DNA of 64,000 nt from Salinimicrobium sediminilitoris (GTDB taxonomy: Bacteria; Bacteroidota; Bacteroidia; Flavobacteriales; Flavobacteriaceae). Made by a program: the position numbers and the translations under genes. The notes beneath the pieces were generated by a model, which made no database searches, was not told the origin of the DNA, and was given only the letters and a program-made list of their open reading frames with translations. The stretch is taken from contig NZ_JAIVCC010000001.1 of the NCBI RefSeq assembly GCF_020866905.1, forward strand, positions 29,148 through 93,147, given 5' to 3'. Shown here piece by piece: positions 33,086 to 41,220 of this stretch (positions within the stretch are counted from its first letter, which is position 1; the number at the start of each line of letters is the position of its first letter).

Positions 33086-33646
33086 TTATTTTTTTTGAAG
33101 GATCTCGTCTACGATCCCGTATTCTACAGATTCTGATGCGTCCATCCAGTAATCCCGGTTGAAATCTTTATAAACACGCTCATAAGACTGACCGCAATTT
33201 TCGGCGAGGATGCGTGCACTTTGTTCTTTGATCTTAAGAATTTCTGCGGCCTGGATTTCAATATTGGAAGCCTGGCCCTGAGCGCCGCCACTGGGCTGGT
33301 GGATCATTACTTTGGCATGGGGCTGTACAAACCTTCTGCCTTTGGCTCCTGCCGAAAGTAAAATTGACGCCATTGAAGCGGCAAGACCCGTACAAATTGT
33401 GGAGACCGGGCTGTTAAGGCTAAGCATGGTATCATAAATTGCGAAGCCCGCAGTAACATACCCTCCGGGGCTGCTAATGTAAAACTGGATCTCTTCGTTA
33501 CCGGTAGCGTCAAGATACATCATCCTTTCAATAACATGCTTGGCTGTTTTTTCATTTACCGTTCCCCAAATAAAAATTTTTCTATCGTTGAGCAGGGAGC
33601 GTTCAATTTGATCCTGAATTTTTCCGGTTTTATCTGTGTCTTTCAT
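33086..33646 (-). CDS. ClpP-type protease subunit, short paralogue
   Basis: A 186-residue serine protease of the ClpP family. Ser91 in GLAASMASILLSAGAKGRR and His116 in KVMIHQPSGG form two of the catalytic triad, with the third expected in the NRDYWMDASESVEYGIVDEIL end. The SPGGYVTAGFAIYDTM segment is the canonical glycine-rich loop. It lacks a propeptide and is somewhat shorter than the usual ClpP, and no clpX or clpA is near, so it is more likely a second, accessory paralogue than the main housekeeping subunit. It heads a four-gene leftward operon with two GNATs and an L,D-transpeptidase. Confidence 0.9.
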   Translation of the reverse strand: MKDTDKTGKIQDQIERSLLNDRKIFIWGTVNEKTAKHVIERMMYLDATGNEEIQFYISSPGGYVTAGFAIYDTMLSLNSPVSTICTGLAASMASILLSAGAKGRRFVQPHAKVMIHQPSGGAQGQASNIEIQAAEILKIKEQSARILAENCGQSYERVYKDFNRDYWMDASESVEYGIVDEILQKK

Positions 33647-33703
33647 GTGGAATTTTAAATTATTCTAGCTAAAAATATGACTATTTTTGCAGAAAAGAAG
33701 GGG

Positions 33704-34129
33704 ATGAACCTTGCATTTAACAAGATTTTAAAGGAAGAAATTCCGCAAATACTACCTATGATCCAGGAGTTGATGGGACATCAGTTTTCTAATGAGATCC
33801 TTACCCAGAGGTTTTCTGAAATGTTTGATCAAAATTATGAATGCTTTGGAATTTTTCATGAAGGCGAACCTGTGGGGGTTTTTGGAATGTGGTTCATGAC
33901 CCGGCACTATGCCGGTCGCTCCTGTGAACCAGATCATATATTCATTATGGAGCCCTACAGGAGTAAAGGAGTAGGGAAAAAACTTTTCAAGTTTATTTAT
34001 CAATACGCCGCCAAAAAGGGATGTGAAACTTCTGAACTCAACAGCTATGTGAGCAACTATCGCAGTCATAAATTTTACCTGAATGAGGGTTATGAGATCA
34101 AAGGGTATCATTTCCTGAAAAAGCTTTAA
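33704..34129 (+). CDS. GNAT family N-acetyltransferase (141 aa)
   Basis: A GNAT acetyltransferase whose acetyl-CoA-binding segment is HIFIMEPYRSKGVGKKLFKFI, with R-S-K-G-V-G-K matching the Q/R-x-x-G-x-G/A motif. The C-terminal end (YVSNYRSHKFYLNEGYEIKGYHFLKKL) is the standard motif B. I prefer the ATG at 33704, which is preceded by a purine-rich AAGAAGGGG, over the one at 33677; the TATTTTTG at 33682-33689 that would lie inside a longer gene resembles a -7 element. It is divergent from clpP and is followed by the tRNA-Gly locus. Confidence 0.82.
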   Translation: MNLAFNKILKEEIPQILPMIQELMGHQFSNEILTQRFSEMFDQNYECFGIFHEGEPVGVFGMWFMTRHYAGRSCEPDHIFIMEPYRSKGVGKKLFKFIYQYAAKKGCETSELNSYVSNYRSHKFYLNEGYEIKGYHFLKKL

Positions 34130-34135
34130 AATTAT

Positions 34136-34167
34136 TTTGAGCAATAAAAACTTTCAGTATATATTTG
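34136..34167 (+). promoter_or_regulatory. Promoter of the tRNA-Gly locus
   Basis: TTTG at 34136-34139 and TATATTTG at 34160-34167 are separated by 20 bases, an excellent match to the Bacteroidota housekeeping promoter. It lies just upstream of the tRNA-Gly relic and is the only promoter-like signal I see before the intact tRNA. Confidence 0.65.
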
Positions 34168-34182
34168 CAGTGCAATATCAAC

Positions 34183-34230
34183 GCGGGAGTAGCTCTCCCG
34201 ATAGGTATCGGGAGGTAGAGCGTCAACTCT
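34183..34230 (+). pseudogene. Decayed tRNA-Gly 5' half with palindromic insert
   Basis: The first 13 bases (GCGGGAGTAGCTC) are identical to the start of the intact tRNA-Gly at 34261. Then an 18-base palindrome (TCCCGATAGGTATCGGGA, 34196-34213) replaces four bases of the D loop. The similarity resumes with GGTAGAGCGTCA and fades in the anticodon arm. It cannot fold as a working tRNA. Confidence 0.7.
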
Positions 34231-34260
34231 TCTCTGGAAAAATTAAAACATTCTATCAAT

Positions 34261-34333
34261 GCGGGAGTAGCTCAGTTGGTAGAGCGTCAGCCTTCCAAGC
34301 TGAATGTCGCCGGTTCGAACCCGGTCTCCCGCT
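34261..34333 (+). tRNA. tRNA-Gly (anticodon TCC)
   Basis: A 73-base tRNA with a seven-pair acceptor stem (GCGGGAG with CTCCCGC), D arm GCTCAGTTGGTAGAGC, anticodon loop CTTCCAA (anticodon TCC, reading GGA/GGG), and T arm GCCGGTTCGAACCCGGT. The discriminator is T at 34333 and CCA is not encoded. It is flanked by a decayed 5' copy upstream and repeated 3' copies downstream. Confidence 0.97.
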
Positions 34334-34503
34334 CAAAGCCTCGTCAAAAGACGGGGCTTTTTTTATGCGGGAGATCGGGTGAGAAGCCTGTCCCGAGCCC
34401 CTCGTCAAGCTCGGGATAAACTCCGTCGAGGGGAACCCGGTCTCCCGCTGGTCGAAAGACGGGGCTTTTTTTATGCGGGAGATGGGGTGAGAAGCCTGTC
34501 CCG
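34317..34503 (+). repeat. Repeated tRNA-Gly 3' end plus terminator
   Basis: The tRNA 3' end (GAACCCGGTCTCCCGCT), the following GACGGGGCTTTTTTTATGCGGGAGAT stretch in two parts and GGTGAGAAGCCTGTCCCG occur at 34317-34395 and again at 34433-34503. The copies differ mainly by an 8-base deletion and a single base. Between them lies a C/G-rich inverted stretch (CCCCTCG with CGAGGGG, 34399-34432). The second copy lacks the rest of the tRNA. Confidence 0.8.
34341..34366 (+). terminator. Terminator after tRNA-Gly
   Basis: A stem formed by GCCTCGTC and GACGGGGC around AAAA is followed by seven T residues, directly after the tRNA 3' end. A weaker version recurs at about 34450-34473 in the second repeat copy. 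Confidence 0.7.
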
Positions 34504-34677
34504 GACTTAATTGTCTCTTTATTCTGCCTTTTGTGATAAGACCGCAGATCTCCCGGTACACAGGGATTTCAAACTACATTTGATCCATTGAAAACTGTTA
34601 ATTGTTTCTTATTAACAATAGCGACTATTCGGCAATATTTGTACATTAATAATGGATTTCAATCTAAATCTCCAAAA

Positions 34678-34875
34678 ATGAGACAAATCAACCTCTTTTT
34701 TCTTATCGGCACCCTCGGCATGCTTTTCACATCTATGTTGCACGTTTTGATGGCTGCCATTACTTCTGAAGAGGCTGCTGCCTCAAATCTGGAGATGTTG
34801 TATCCGGTTTTCGCAATATTCCTGATTGTGGGAACATGGGTAATGATGAAAAGAAAACAGCCTCAAGAGGAATAA
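34678..34875 (+). CDS. Small membrane protein, two predicted spans
   Basis: A 65-residue protein, taken from the ATG at 34678 (MRQINLFFLIG); upstream in-frame starts would run through the tRNA-distal spacer with no membrane character. Two hydrophobic segments at about residues 4-24 and 42-60 suggest a hairpin in the inner membrane, with a basic end (MMKRKQPQEE) on the cytoplasmic side. I recognise no family. It lies 32 bp before the larger GNAT gene on the same strand and may share its transcript. Confidence 0.6.
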   Translation: MRQINLFFLIGTLGMLFTSMLHVLMAAITSEEAAASNLEMLYPVFAIFLIVGTWVMMKRKQPQEE

Positions 34876-34907
34876 AATTCCGTAATTAGGACCATAAAAC
34901 CTGGTTC

Positions 34908-35726
34908 ATGAAGATCCAAAATCTTGCTACTACACCTATTGAAGAGGTAATGTCCTGCTTCCTTTCTGCCTTTGAAGGTTATTTTGTAACCCTTCCGCAG
35001 AAGACAGAATACTGGAAAGAACGTTTTTTAAAAGCCCGGGTGGATTGGGAACTTTCTTTCGGGATGTTTGATGATGATCAACTTGTTGGATTTATTATCC
35101 ATGGTGTGGATATTCACAATGGAGTATTAACAGCATATAATACCGGGACCGGGACTATTCCCCAATATCGCGGTAAACAAATCGCCGAGAAACTTTATAT
35201 TCATGCAATTCCTGCTTTAAAAAGTAAGGGGGTCGTAAAATGCTTGCTGGAAGTGATCGTGAAAAACGAAAGGGCTATAAAGGTTTATGAAAGGATTGGT
35301 TTTAAAGTGACGCGGACTCTTAGATCGTATAAAGGAGTTCTGGATGCAGATGGGGGAGATGAATATGAAATTGAGAATGTTTCATATCAAAGGGTTCTCG
35401 ACCTGGAGCTTTATGATCCTAAGGGCTATAGCTGGGATAATTTGGCAGAAGCAGTAAAAATAGCCGAAGAGAAAACCGAAACCCATTTATTGATAGACGG
35501 TGAAAATGAACCCTCTGGTTATTTTATCATTGATCATGATCAAAATATTCTTCAGCTCGAAAGTACAGACAGGCATTTTTCCGGCTTGCTTGACGCTATT
35601 TCGAAGCTGTACTCCACAATCCAGATCAAAAATATTCCTGAAGAACGTACCGAACTTATCGAAGAATTACTCTCCAGGGACTTTGAAAATACGGTTAATC
35701 AATACGAGATGGAAATGTTCCTCTAA
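34908..35726 (+). CDS. GNAT acetyltransferase with C-terminal extension
   Basis: A 272-residue protein. About residues 1-145 are a GNAT domain with the acetyl-CoA motif GTIPQYRGKQIAEKLYIHAI and the motif B stretch LLEVIVKNERAIKVYERIGFKVTRTL. The remaining 125 residues form an extra domain, beginning about DLELYDPKGYSWDNL, containing PSGYFIIDHDQNILQL, which I do not recognise; such two-part GNATs often carry a second, degenerate acetyltransferase fold. The substrate is unknown. It follows a small membrane protein and precedes a CPBP protease by 36 bp. Confidence 0.85.
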   Translation: MKIQNLATTPIEEVMSCFLSAFEGYFVTLPQKTEYWKERFLKARVDWELSFGMFDDDQLVGFIIHGVDIHNGVLTAYNTGTGTIPQYRGKQIAEKLYIHAIPALKSKGVVKCLLEVIVKNERAIKVYERIGFKVTRTLRSYKGVLDADGGDEYEIENVSYQRVLDLELYDPKGYSWDNLAEAVKIAEEKTETHLLIDGENEPSGYFIIDHDQNILQLESTDRHFSGLLDAISKLYSTIQIKNIPEERTELIEELLSRDFENTVNQYEMEMFL

Positions 35727-35762
35727 ACTGTAACATTTGAATAAATGTTTTGTTATTCTGGT

Positions 35763-36587
35763 ATGAAAGCAACAGAGAACATTCGCAAATTTCTATTTTT
35801 CACCTTTTTATTTTCATGGTTGGTTTGGGGATCTATGATAATTTTCCCTCCATCCCAAAACTGGTTTATTCCTCTGCTTTTTCTGGGGGCATTCGGACCT
35901 ACATTAGCAGCTGTATTAATGGTGCAGACCTCGTGGAGTGCCAGGGGAAAACGAGAATTCTGGAAGCGTGTCTTTGACATTCGTCATATAGGGAAGAAAT
36001 GGCTTCTCCTTATTTTTCTCATTTTCCCGGTAATTCTTGCTGTTGGATATTTTATTCTGTTTTTGATAGGGAAGGAAATTCCAGATTTCTCCTTGTACTT
36101 TAGTGGTCTGGACAACTTTGAGGCTATAGTTCTATTTCTGGTGTTTATGCTTTTGGGTGGCCCGCTGGCCGAGGAATTGGGCTGGCGTGGATTTTTATTG
36201 GATCCACTTCAGGAGAAATGGGGGAGTTTAAAAGCAAGTTTGATTGTCGGATTTTTCTGGCTGATATGGCATCTGCCGCTATTTCTCATAGCAGGTACTT
36301 CTCAATCCCAAAAAGGCTTCGGCTTTTCCTTTTGGAGCTGGTCCCTTCAGATTATGGTGCTGTCTGTTATCTTCACCTGGATCCATAACCATACCCAGAA
36401 AAGCATATTGGCAGCTGTTTTGCTGCACTTCATGGCAAATTTTTTCTATCCCCTCAATCTGGATGCACAGGGAGAGATTATTTTTTCAGTAGTAAGAATA
36501 TTGATCATCCTGCCAATTCTTATTTCCTGGTCCAGGCAGTCCCGTTTTTCCTTAAAAGTAATTACACCTAAGGTAGATCTTTCATAA
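35763..36587 (+). CDS. CPBP (Rce1/Abi-type) intramembrane metalloprotease
   Basis: An integral membrane protein of about 274 residues (start at 35763 preferred; one 18 bp upstream is possible) with about seven hydrophobic segments. The CPBP motifs are present: motif 1 is E-E in GGPLAEELGWRGFLLDPLQ, motif 2 is FFWLIWHLPLF with the conserved F-x3-H, and motif 3 includes HFMANFFYPL. The family includes CAAX-processing proteases and bacterial immunity or stress proteins; the bacterial role here is not known. Its last 20 bp overlap the convergent TraB-like lipoprotein gene. Confidence 0.88.
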   Translation: MKATENIRKFLFFTFLFSWLVWGSMIIFPPSQNWFIPLLFLGAFGPTLAAVLMVQTSWSARGKREFWKRVFDIRHIGKKWLLLIFLIFPVILAVGYFILFLIGKEIPDFSLYFSGLDNFEAIVLFLVFMLLGGPLAEELGWRGFLLDPLQEKWGSLKASLIVGFFWLIWHLPLFLIAGTSQSQKGFGFSFWSWSLQIMVLSVIFTWIHNHTQKSILAAVLLHFMANFFYPLNLDAQGEIIFSVVRILIILPILISWSRQSRFSLKVITPKVDLS

Positions 36588-37329
36588 AGCTCAAATCTCT
36601 CACAAGTTCTACATCTTTGTTCATTAAAGAATCAACAAGGCGGTTGCGATGATTTGCGCCAACCAGGATCAATACTTTCTTCTCCGGATTATCTTCGATA
36701 AGTCTCAGGGCATTTTGGGTGATCTGCAGGTCACGACGGTTGTTGAAAACCGGATATGCAGCGTAAATACTATTTTCAAAGAGGCTATCCTCGATATGGT
36801 ACTGTAAACCGGTAATGCTGTCGTATTCTCCTTTCAGGAAATCTTCAGCCGAATAATTCATTGCCATTCTTCGCTGCTCCTCCTGGATCATGGGAATTCG
36901 GGTTTGTTGATATTGGGCAACAAAAGAAGAATCAAGCTTCATGGTTTGGGACAAACGTGTCATCCTGTATATTTCTGAAACAGTATCTGAAAACATTTCC
37001 CGACTCACCCTGATGTTCCGGGTATCTTCACTGTAGTAATCAATCCCGTGCACCTTACCCGGAAAAGAGTCCCGAATCATGATCATCTCCAGCGGATAAA
37101 AAAGATCCAGAGAATCTGATTGCATTTGAAAATCTTCCGGTCTAATTTCGACTCCAATTATTTCCGGATCATAGGCATCGACAATTTGCAGGAGGTCGTC
37201 GTAAGTATAATTCGGGTTCACTTCATGTGCTCCGCGAATTACCGGAAGCACAAGGACTTCCTGCTTCTGCTCTTGGGTACATGCTGAAGCCAAAAGGAGC
37301 AGCATGAAAATACATGTCAAAATTCTCAT
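36568..37329 (-). CDS. TraB/ChaN-like lipoprotein
   Basis: A 253-residue predicted lipoprotein with lipobox ASAC (Cys17). Its plan resembles the TraB/ChaN superfamily: an early GAHEV segment, PEIIGVEIRPED, and near the end KVLILVGANHRNRLVDSL, which matches the family's closing V-G-x-x-H motif. Members include erythromycin-esterase-like and haem-associated lipoproteins, but a specific function cannot be assigned. The C-terminal 20 bp overlap the convergent CPBP gene. Its start overlaps the stop of the S41 peptidase by four bases (ATGA), so the two are co-translated. Confidence 0.7.
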   Translation of the reverse strand: MRILTCIFMLLLLASACTQEQKQEVLVLPVIRGAHEVNPNYTYDDLLQIVDAYDPEIIGVEIRPEDFQMQSDSLDLFYPLEMIMIRDSFPGKVHGIDYYSEDTRNIRVSREMFSDTVSEIYRMTRLSQTMKLDSSFVAQYQQTRIPMIQEEQRRMAMNYSAEDFLKGEYDSITGLQYHIEDSLFENSIYAAYPVFNNRRDLQITQNALRLIEDNPEKKVLILVGANHRNRLVDSLMNKDVELVRDLSFMKDLP

Positions 37330-38663
37330 TGTTTCAGTATGGTTAATGCAGTCTCCAAAGTTTCATCTCTTCCTGCAATAAAGGCAGCCAGAGTGGGTTG
37401 TACTTCAACATCTGGATGAATACCTACACCTACAAACTCTGTCCAGTCGGGCTGTACATCCCGCTTGGCGCACACAACTCCCAAACCACCAAAGGGAAGG
37501 GGGAAAGTTAAAGGCTGTCCTGTGCTGCCGCCGGTAGTTTGGCCAATGACCGTTCCCCTTTTTATAGCTTTGAAAGAGGAGAGAAAATCTTCGGCAGCCG
37601 AGTAGGTGTCGGGGCCGGTAAGTACGATGACCCTTCCTTTAAAAACAGTTTTTTGGTGAGGCATCCAATCATATTCGCCAATTTCAAGAACGTCCGGTTC
37701 TCCACCCCAGGCTCGTTGCACCGGCTTGTATCTTCGCATAATTTGTTTGCTCATAGGGAAAGGTTCCGAAGTAAGATATCCAATAAGTTCAAATCCATTG
37801 TTGCCGTTTCCACCTCCGTTTTCTCTTAGATCAATTAGTAAATTTTTGGGATGTGGGGCCTTAAAAATGCTGTCGTACAATTTGATTACATCCGGCTGCA
37901 TAAAGGTGTTTATCGTTAGGAGAGAAGTGCTCTCATCCAGTTTCTTGTAGCTATAATCATTAGTAGCAGGAAGTAATTGATCCATTTTCTTCCGTGGGAA
38001 ACTATGTGTGAAAAGCTTGCCTTCGGGAGTTTCCAATTCCAGGATGACCGGTTCAGAAAGTTTTCCGCGAGTGAAAAAGAAAGAGTAGAGCCGGGCGTTG
38101 AGATCATGAGGAGTGCTCGAATTGATCGATGGGGCAATATGTCTCTCGGTATATTGTTTTACCAGTTGGCCATTGATCTTATGGATAACTGTTCGAGGTT
38201 GTAAAAGTTTATATACCTCCTCTGTGCTTTTAAGGCGGGTAATCACCACCTTACCATCAAGAAGTTTTGTCTTTATAGGAAGCGTGGCATACATCTTGTC
38301 CCAAAGCTCCCTTGGAGCAACAATAAGTGTGTGGCCGTCATTAAGAGGTTTGTAGAACTCCACCAGGACCTTGTAATATTCCTCTTTATTTTTAGTAGCC
38401 AAAACTCTGGGAATATAAGCATGATAAATACTGTCCCAATTGACTTGTGGGACAAGATCAAAATTCGCAAAATTATATTTTGCTTCGGCCCAGGCCCTGC
38501 TGAGGCCGGCAATCTTGTTTTCGGTGGTCAGGCTGTCTCCAAAAGCCGTTTTTTCGAAGAGATTTTTATAAGTTGATTTATAGGCGACAGTATCAAACTG
38601 CTGCTGGGCATTCCCAAAGCCGAAAAACATAAAGCTCAACAGGATAAGAATAACTTTTTTCAT
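37326..38663 (-). CDS. Exported S41 (C-terminal processing-like) peptidase
   Basis: The ATG at 38663 opens a signal peptide (MKKVILILLSFMFFGFGNAQ), making a 445-residue exported protein; an upstream start adds 14 residues and is less likely. The S41 catalytic region is visible: NLLIDLRENGGGNG, the nucleophile Ser in LTGPDTYSAAEDFLSSF, and the Lys/Gln segment in GTVIGQTTGGSTGQP. An incomplete PDZ-like segment may lie around residues 140-190. Members of this group in Bacteroidota are peptidases of unknown substrate. It is followed by the TraB-like lipoprotein gene with a four-base overlap. Confidence 0.88.
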   Translation of the reverse strand: MKKVILILLSFMFFGFGNAQQQFDTVAYKSTYKNLFEKTAFGDSLTTENKIAGLSRAWAEAKYNFANFDLVPQVNWDSIYHAYIPRVLATKNKEEYYKVLVEFYKPLNDGHTLIVAPRELWDKMYATLPIKTKLLDGKVVITRLKSTEEVYKLLQPRTVIHKINGQLVKQYTERHIAPSINSSTPHDLNARLYSFFFTRGKLSEPVILELETPEGKLFTHSFPRKKMDQLLPATNDYSYKKLDESTSLLTINTFMQPDVIKLYDSIFKAPHPKNLLIDLRENGGGNGNNGFELIGYLTSEPFPMSKQIMRRYKPVQRAWGGEPDVLEIGEYDWMPHQKTVFKGRVIVLTGPDTYSAAEDFLSSFKAIKRGTVIGQTTGGSTGQPLTFPLPFGGLGVVCAKRDVQPDWTEFVGVGIHPDVEVQPTLAAFIAGRDETLETALTILKQ

Positions 38664-38755
38664 ATATTTCAATAAAAGTGAATTAAAAATAAGCAAAAGA
38701 ATCACTCGTTGATGTGTCTATTCATCTTCCTGAAAAAAATAAATTAGAACTGCTC

Positions 38756-39352
38756 ATGAAATCCATTAATTATCCTGCTAATTTGTTGCCTGCAGACGGG
38801 GAGAGTTATTACTTCGGAAGAATTCTTAGTGAGCAGGAAGAGAAAAAATTTTTTGAGATTTTGCTGAAAGAGGTAGATTGGAAGCAGGATGAGGTGATCA
38901 TTTTCGGAAAAAGGATCGTGACCAAAAGAATGACAGGCTGGTATGGCGAAAAGGAATTTGAATACACCTACTCGAAAATCACCCGAAAAGCTAAAATCTG
39001 GACGCCTGAATTGGTTGAACTAAAGAACCTGGTGGAAGAGAAAACGGGCCTGAAATTTAATTCCTGCCTGCTCAATCTTTATCATACCGGCGAGGAGGGA
39101 ATGTCCTGGCACAGTGATGCAGAAGCAGAATTGGGCAAACAGCCGGCAATTGCTTCCGTAAGTCTCGGTGCACAAAGAAGATTTGTTCTAAAGCACAAAT
39201 CTTCCGGAGAAAAAATTGAGCTTCAGCTGGAACCGGGAAGCTTGCTGCTCATGGCAGGAGAAACTCAGAAATACTGGTTGCACAGACTTCCGAAGTCAAA
39301 GAAAATAAAGGAGCCAAGGATCAACCTTACTTTCAGAAACATTAAAAAATAG
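38756..39352 (+). CDS. AlkB-like 2-oxoglutarate dioxygenase
   Basis: A 198-residue Fe(II)/2-oxoglutarate-dependent dioxygenase of the AlkB (ALKBH2/3-like) group, which repairs alkylated bases in DNA or RNA by oxidative demethylation. The iron ligands are His and Asp in GEEGMSWHSDAEAELG and His in YWLHRLPKSKK; the 2-oxoglutarate-binding arginine is in EPRINLTFR. The lesion-recognition part KRIVTKRMTGWYGEKEFEYTYS is also typical. I use the ATG at 38756, giving MKSINYPANLLPADGE; the alternative GTG at 38714 would add 14 residues. Its end overlaps the convergent glutaminase gene by 11 bp. Confidence 0.92.
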   Translation: MKSINYPANLLPADGESYYFGRILSEQEEKKFFEILLKEVDWKQDEVIIFGKRIVTKRMTGWYGEKEFEYTYSKITRKAKIWTPELVELKNLVEEKTGLKFNSCLLNLYHTGEEGMSWHSDAEAELGKQPAIASVSLGAQRRFVLKHKSSGEKIELQLEPGSLLLMAGETQKYWLHRLPKSKKIKEPRINLTFRNIKK

Positions 39353-40271
39353 AAAAACCTGTTAGGGTGGTGAGTCGCTCGAGAGACGCCATGCCCAAAG
39401 CCGAATTTCCTTTAGGGTTAAGCGGCGGACTCCATACAGCTACTGCAAACCTGTCGGGATGAACAGCAACAATACCACCACCTACACCACTTTTTCCAGG
39501 AAGGCCTACTTCAAAACTAAACTCCCCTGCTTCGTCATAAAACCCGCAGGTTTGCATAAGTGCATTCACCCTTTTCACCTGTCTGCCGGTGAGAAATTCC
39601 CTTTCCGACCCTATAGTTGTTCCGTTATTGGCAAAAATAATGAACGCATTAGCCAGCTCCTTACAGGACATGGCGATGGAGCACTGGTGAAAGTAAAAAT
39701 CCAGGACTTCCTCCACATCATTCTCAATATTCCCGAAAGATTTGAGATAATTGACAATGGCGTAATTGCGATAACCTTCAGATTGCTCTGAAGCTGCCAC
39801 TACGGGATCAAAATCAATTTCCTGATTTCCTGTGATTTCGCGTAAGAACGTAAGTAAGGCAGCTTTGGCATTGCTAAATGAAGACACCAAAACATCGGCT
39901 ACTACAAGGGCACCAGCATTGATAAAAGGATTTCTGGGAATTCCCGAATCATTTTCCAGTTGCGAAAGGGAATTGAAGGGGTCGCCAGAGGGTTCTACAC
40001 CTACCCGGTTCCACAATTTGTCACCCATCGCTTTCATGGCAAGGGAGAGTGTAAAAACCTTGGAGATTGACTGTATCGAAAAACGTTCCTGACTGTCCCC
40101 AAACCTGTAATTGTTTCCCTCCAGGTCATGAAGGTGCATCCCGTATTTCGTTGACGGCACCTTAGCCAGTTCGGGGATGTATGATGCCACCTTCCCCGAT
40201 CTTGGCTGGTCTATATATTCCTGATTGATCTGGTTAAGGATCTTTTGGTAATCTACGTTATGTGAGGTCAT
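39342..40271 (-). CDS. glsA: Glutaminase
   Basis: GlsA hydrolyses glutamine to glutamate and ammonia. The 309-residue length and motifs match the beta-lactamase-fold glutaminase family: the catalytic S-x-x-K in FSIQSISKVFTLSLAM, NPFINAGALVV, NNGTTIG and the closing PGKSGVGGGIVAVHPDRFAVAVWSPPLN. The ATG at 40271 lies inside the end of the peptidase E gene (14-bp overlap), so the two are probably translated together. A link between peptidase E and glutaminase, both releasing amino acids, would fit peptide and amino-acid use. Confidence 0.95.
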   Translation of the reverse strand: MTSHNVDYQKILNQINQEYIDQPRSGKVASYIPELAKVPSTKYGMHLHDLEGNNYRFGDSQERFSIQSISKVFTLSLAMKAMGDKLWNRVGVEPSGDPFNSLSQLENDSGIPRNPFINAGALVVADVLVSSFSNAKAALLTFLREITGNQEIDFDPVVAASEQSEGYRNYAIVNYLKSFGNIENDVEEVLDFYFHQCSIAMSCKELANAFIIFANNGTTIGSEREFLTGRQVKRVNALMQTCGFYDEAGEFSFEVGLPGKSGVGGGIVAVHPDRFAVAVWSPPLNPKGNSALGMASLERLTTLTGFSIF

Positions 40272-40965
40272 TTAAGAGGGTTTCCGGTTCTACTTCAAAT
40301 GGTTCTTGATTTGCTTCAAAAACACGGGCCGTGAGGCTTCCTTTTAATCTTATGTCCTTTCCTTTGACTTCCAGCCAGCTCCCCTCGCGGAGACCTACAA
40401 CAGGCGGAGTATTATGACGATGGAATTCCTTTATGCGAGTCTCCCTGGTCTCTCCCTTATGAGTGGATTTAGGATCTGGATCCAGGTAATGCGGATTGAT
40501 GTTGAATGGCACCAGCCCCAGTGCATTAAAAGAGGGAGGATATACAATAGGCATATCATTTGTTGTTTTTATGGTAAGGCCGGCAATATTAGTGCCTGCA
40601 CTAGTTCCCAGGTAAGGAGTGCCATTGTTCAGGGTTTCCTTTAGAACAGGGAGCAGGTCATATCTGTAAAGTTGTTGCACCAGGAGGAAGGTGTTTCCTC
40701 CACCGGTAAATATTCCTTCAGCATTTTTTACAGCCTCATGAGCGGAATCATATTCATGTATACCTTCAATCTCCAGGCCTGCTTTTTCAAAGGCTTTTTG
40801 TGCTGTTGCAGTGTAATCGTCATGTGAAATTCCGCCGGGACGGGCATAGGGAATAAAGAGAACTTTATTACAGTTTGAAAAATGCCTTTTTAGAAGGGGG
40901 ATCAAATACTCAAGATATTCCTGACTGTGCAAGGTGGAAGTACTGGCAAGAATTAAGTTTTTCAT
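40258..40965 (-). CDS. pepE: Peptidase E (alpha-aspartyl dipeptidase)
   Basis: A 235-residue serine peptidase of family S51, which cleaves dipeptides with N-terminal aspartate. The nucleophile is in the motif YLGTSAGTNIAG, with the Gly-rich FTGGGNTFLLVQQL before it and PHYLDPDPKSTHKGETRETRI containing the conserved histidine region. The N-terminus NLILASTSTLH is the usual first strand. No signal peptide is visible. It is the first gene of a two-gene unit with the glutaminase. Confidence 0.93.
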   Translation of the reverse strand: MKNLILASTSTLHSQEYLEYLIPLLKRHFSNCNKVLFIPYARPGGISHDDYTATAQKAFEKAGLEIEGIHEYDSAHEAVKNAEGIFTGGGNTFLLVQQLYRYDLLPVLKETLNNGTPYLGTSAGTNIAGLTIKTTNDMPIVYPPSFNALGLVPFNINPHYLDPDPKSTHKGETRETRIKEFHRHNTPPVVGLREGSWLEVKGKDIRLKGSLTARVFEANQEPFEVEPETLLNDLT

Positions 40966-41220
40966 GCGGTTTTATTAGCAGTTTGTGTAAAATTAAGAAA
41001 TATGCCAGAGGCAGATTCTAAAATTTGGCCAATTCTCTCTCCGTGTGTTCAAAGTTTAATTTCCGGTCCACAGATTTCATGAAAGCTGAAACCCGGGATT
41101 CCAATTTCGAGCATTGAAACATCTTTTCCTATAGCTGTTTCCATAACCTTTAACTAAAGTTTAGTCGGAAATTAGATTTTTATAAAGATTAGATTTTGTT
41201 CCTTTAAGAAAAGCATAATT

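Noticed and set aside
34183-34230. A second functional tRNA
   Set aside because: The D loop is interrupted and no anticodon or T arm follows.
34317-34503. Possible CRISPR-like array at the tRNA locus
   Set aside because: There are only two copies of a 71-79 bp element, it contains a tRNA end and terminator, and there are no cas genes.
34137-34561. Frames on both strands across the tRNA-Gly locus
   Set aside because: They run through the tRNA and its repeats, and their repeated peptide words come only from the repeated DNA.
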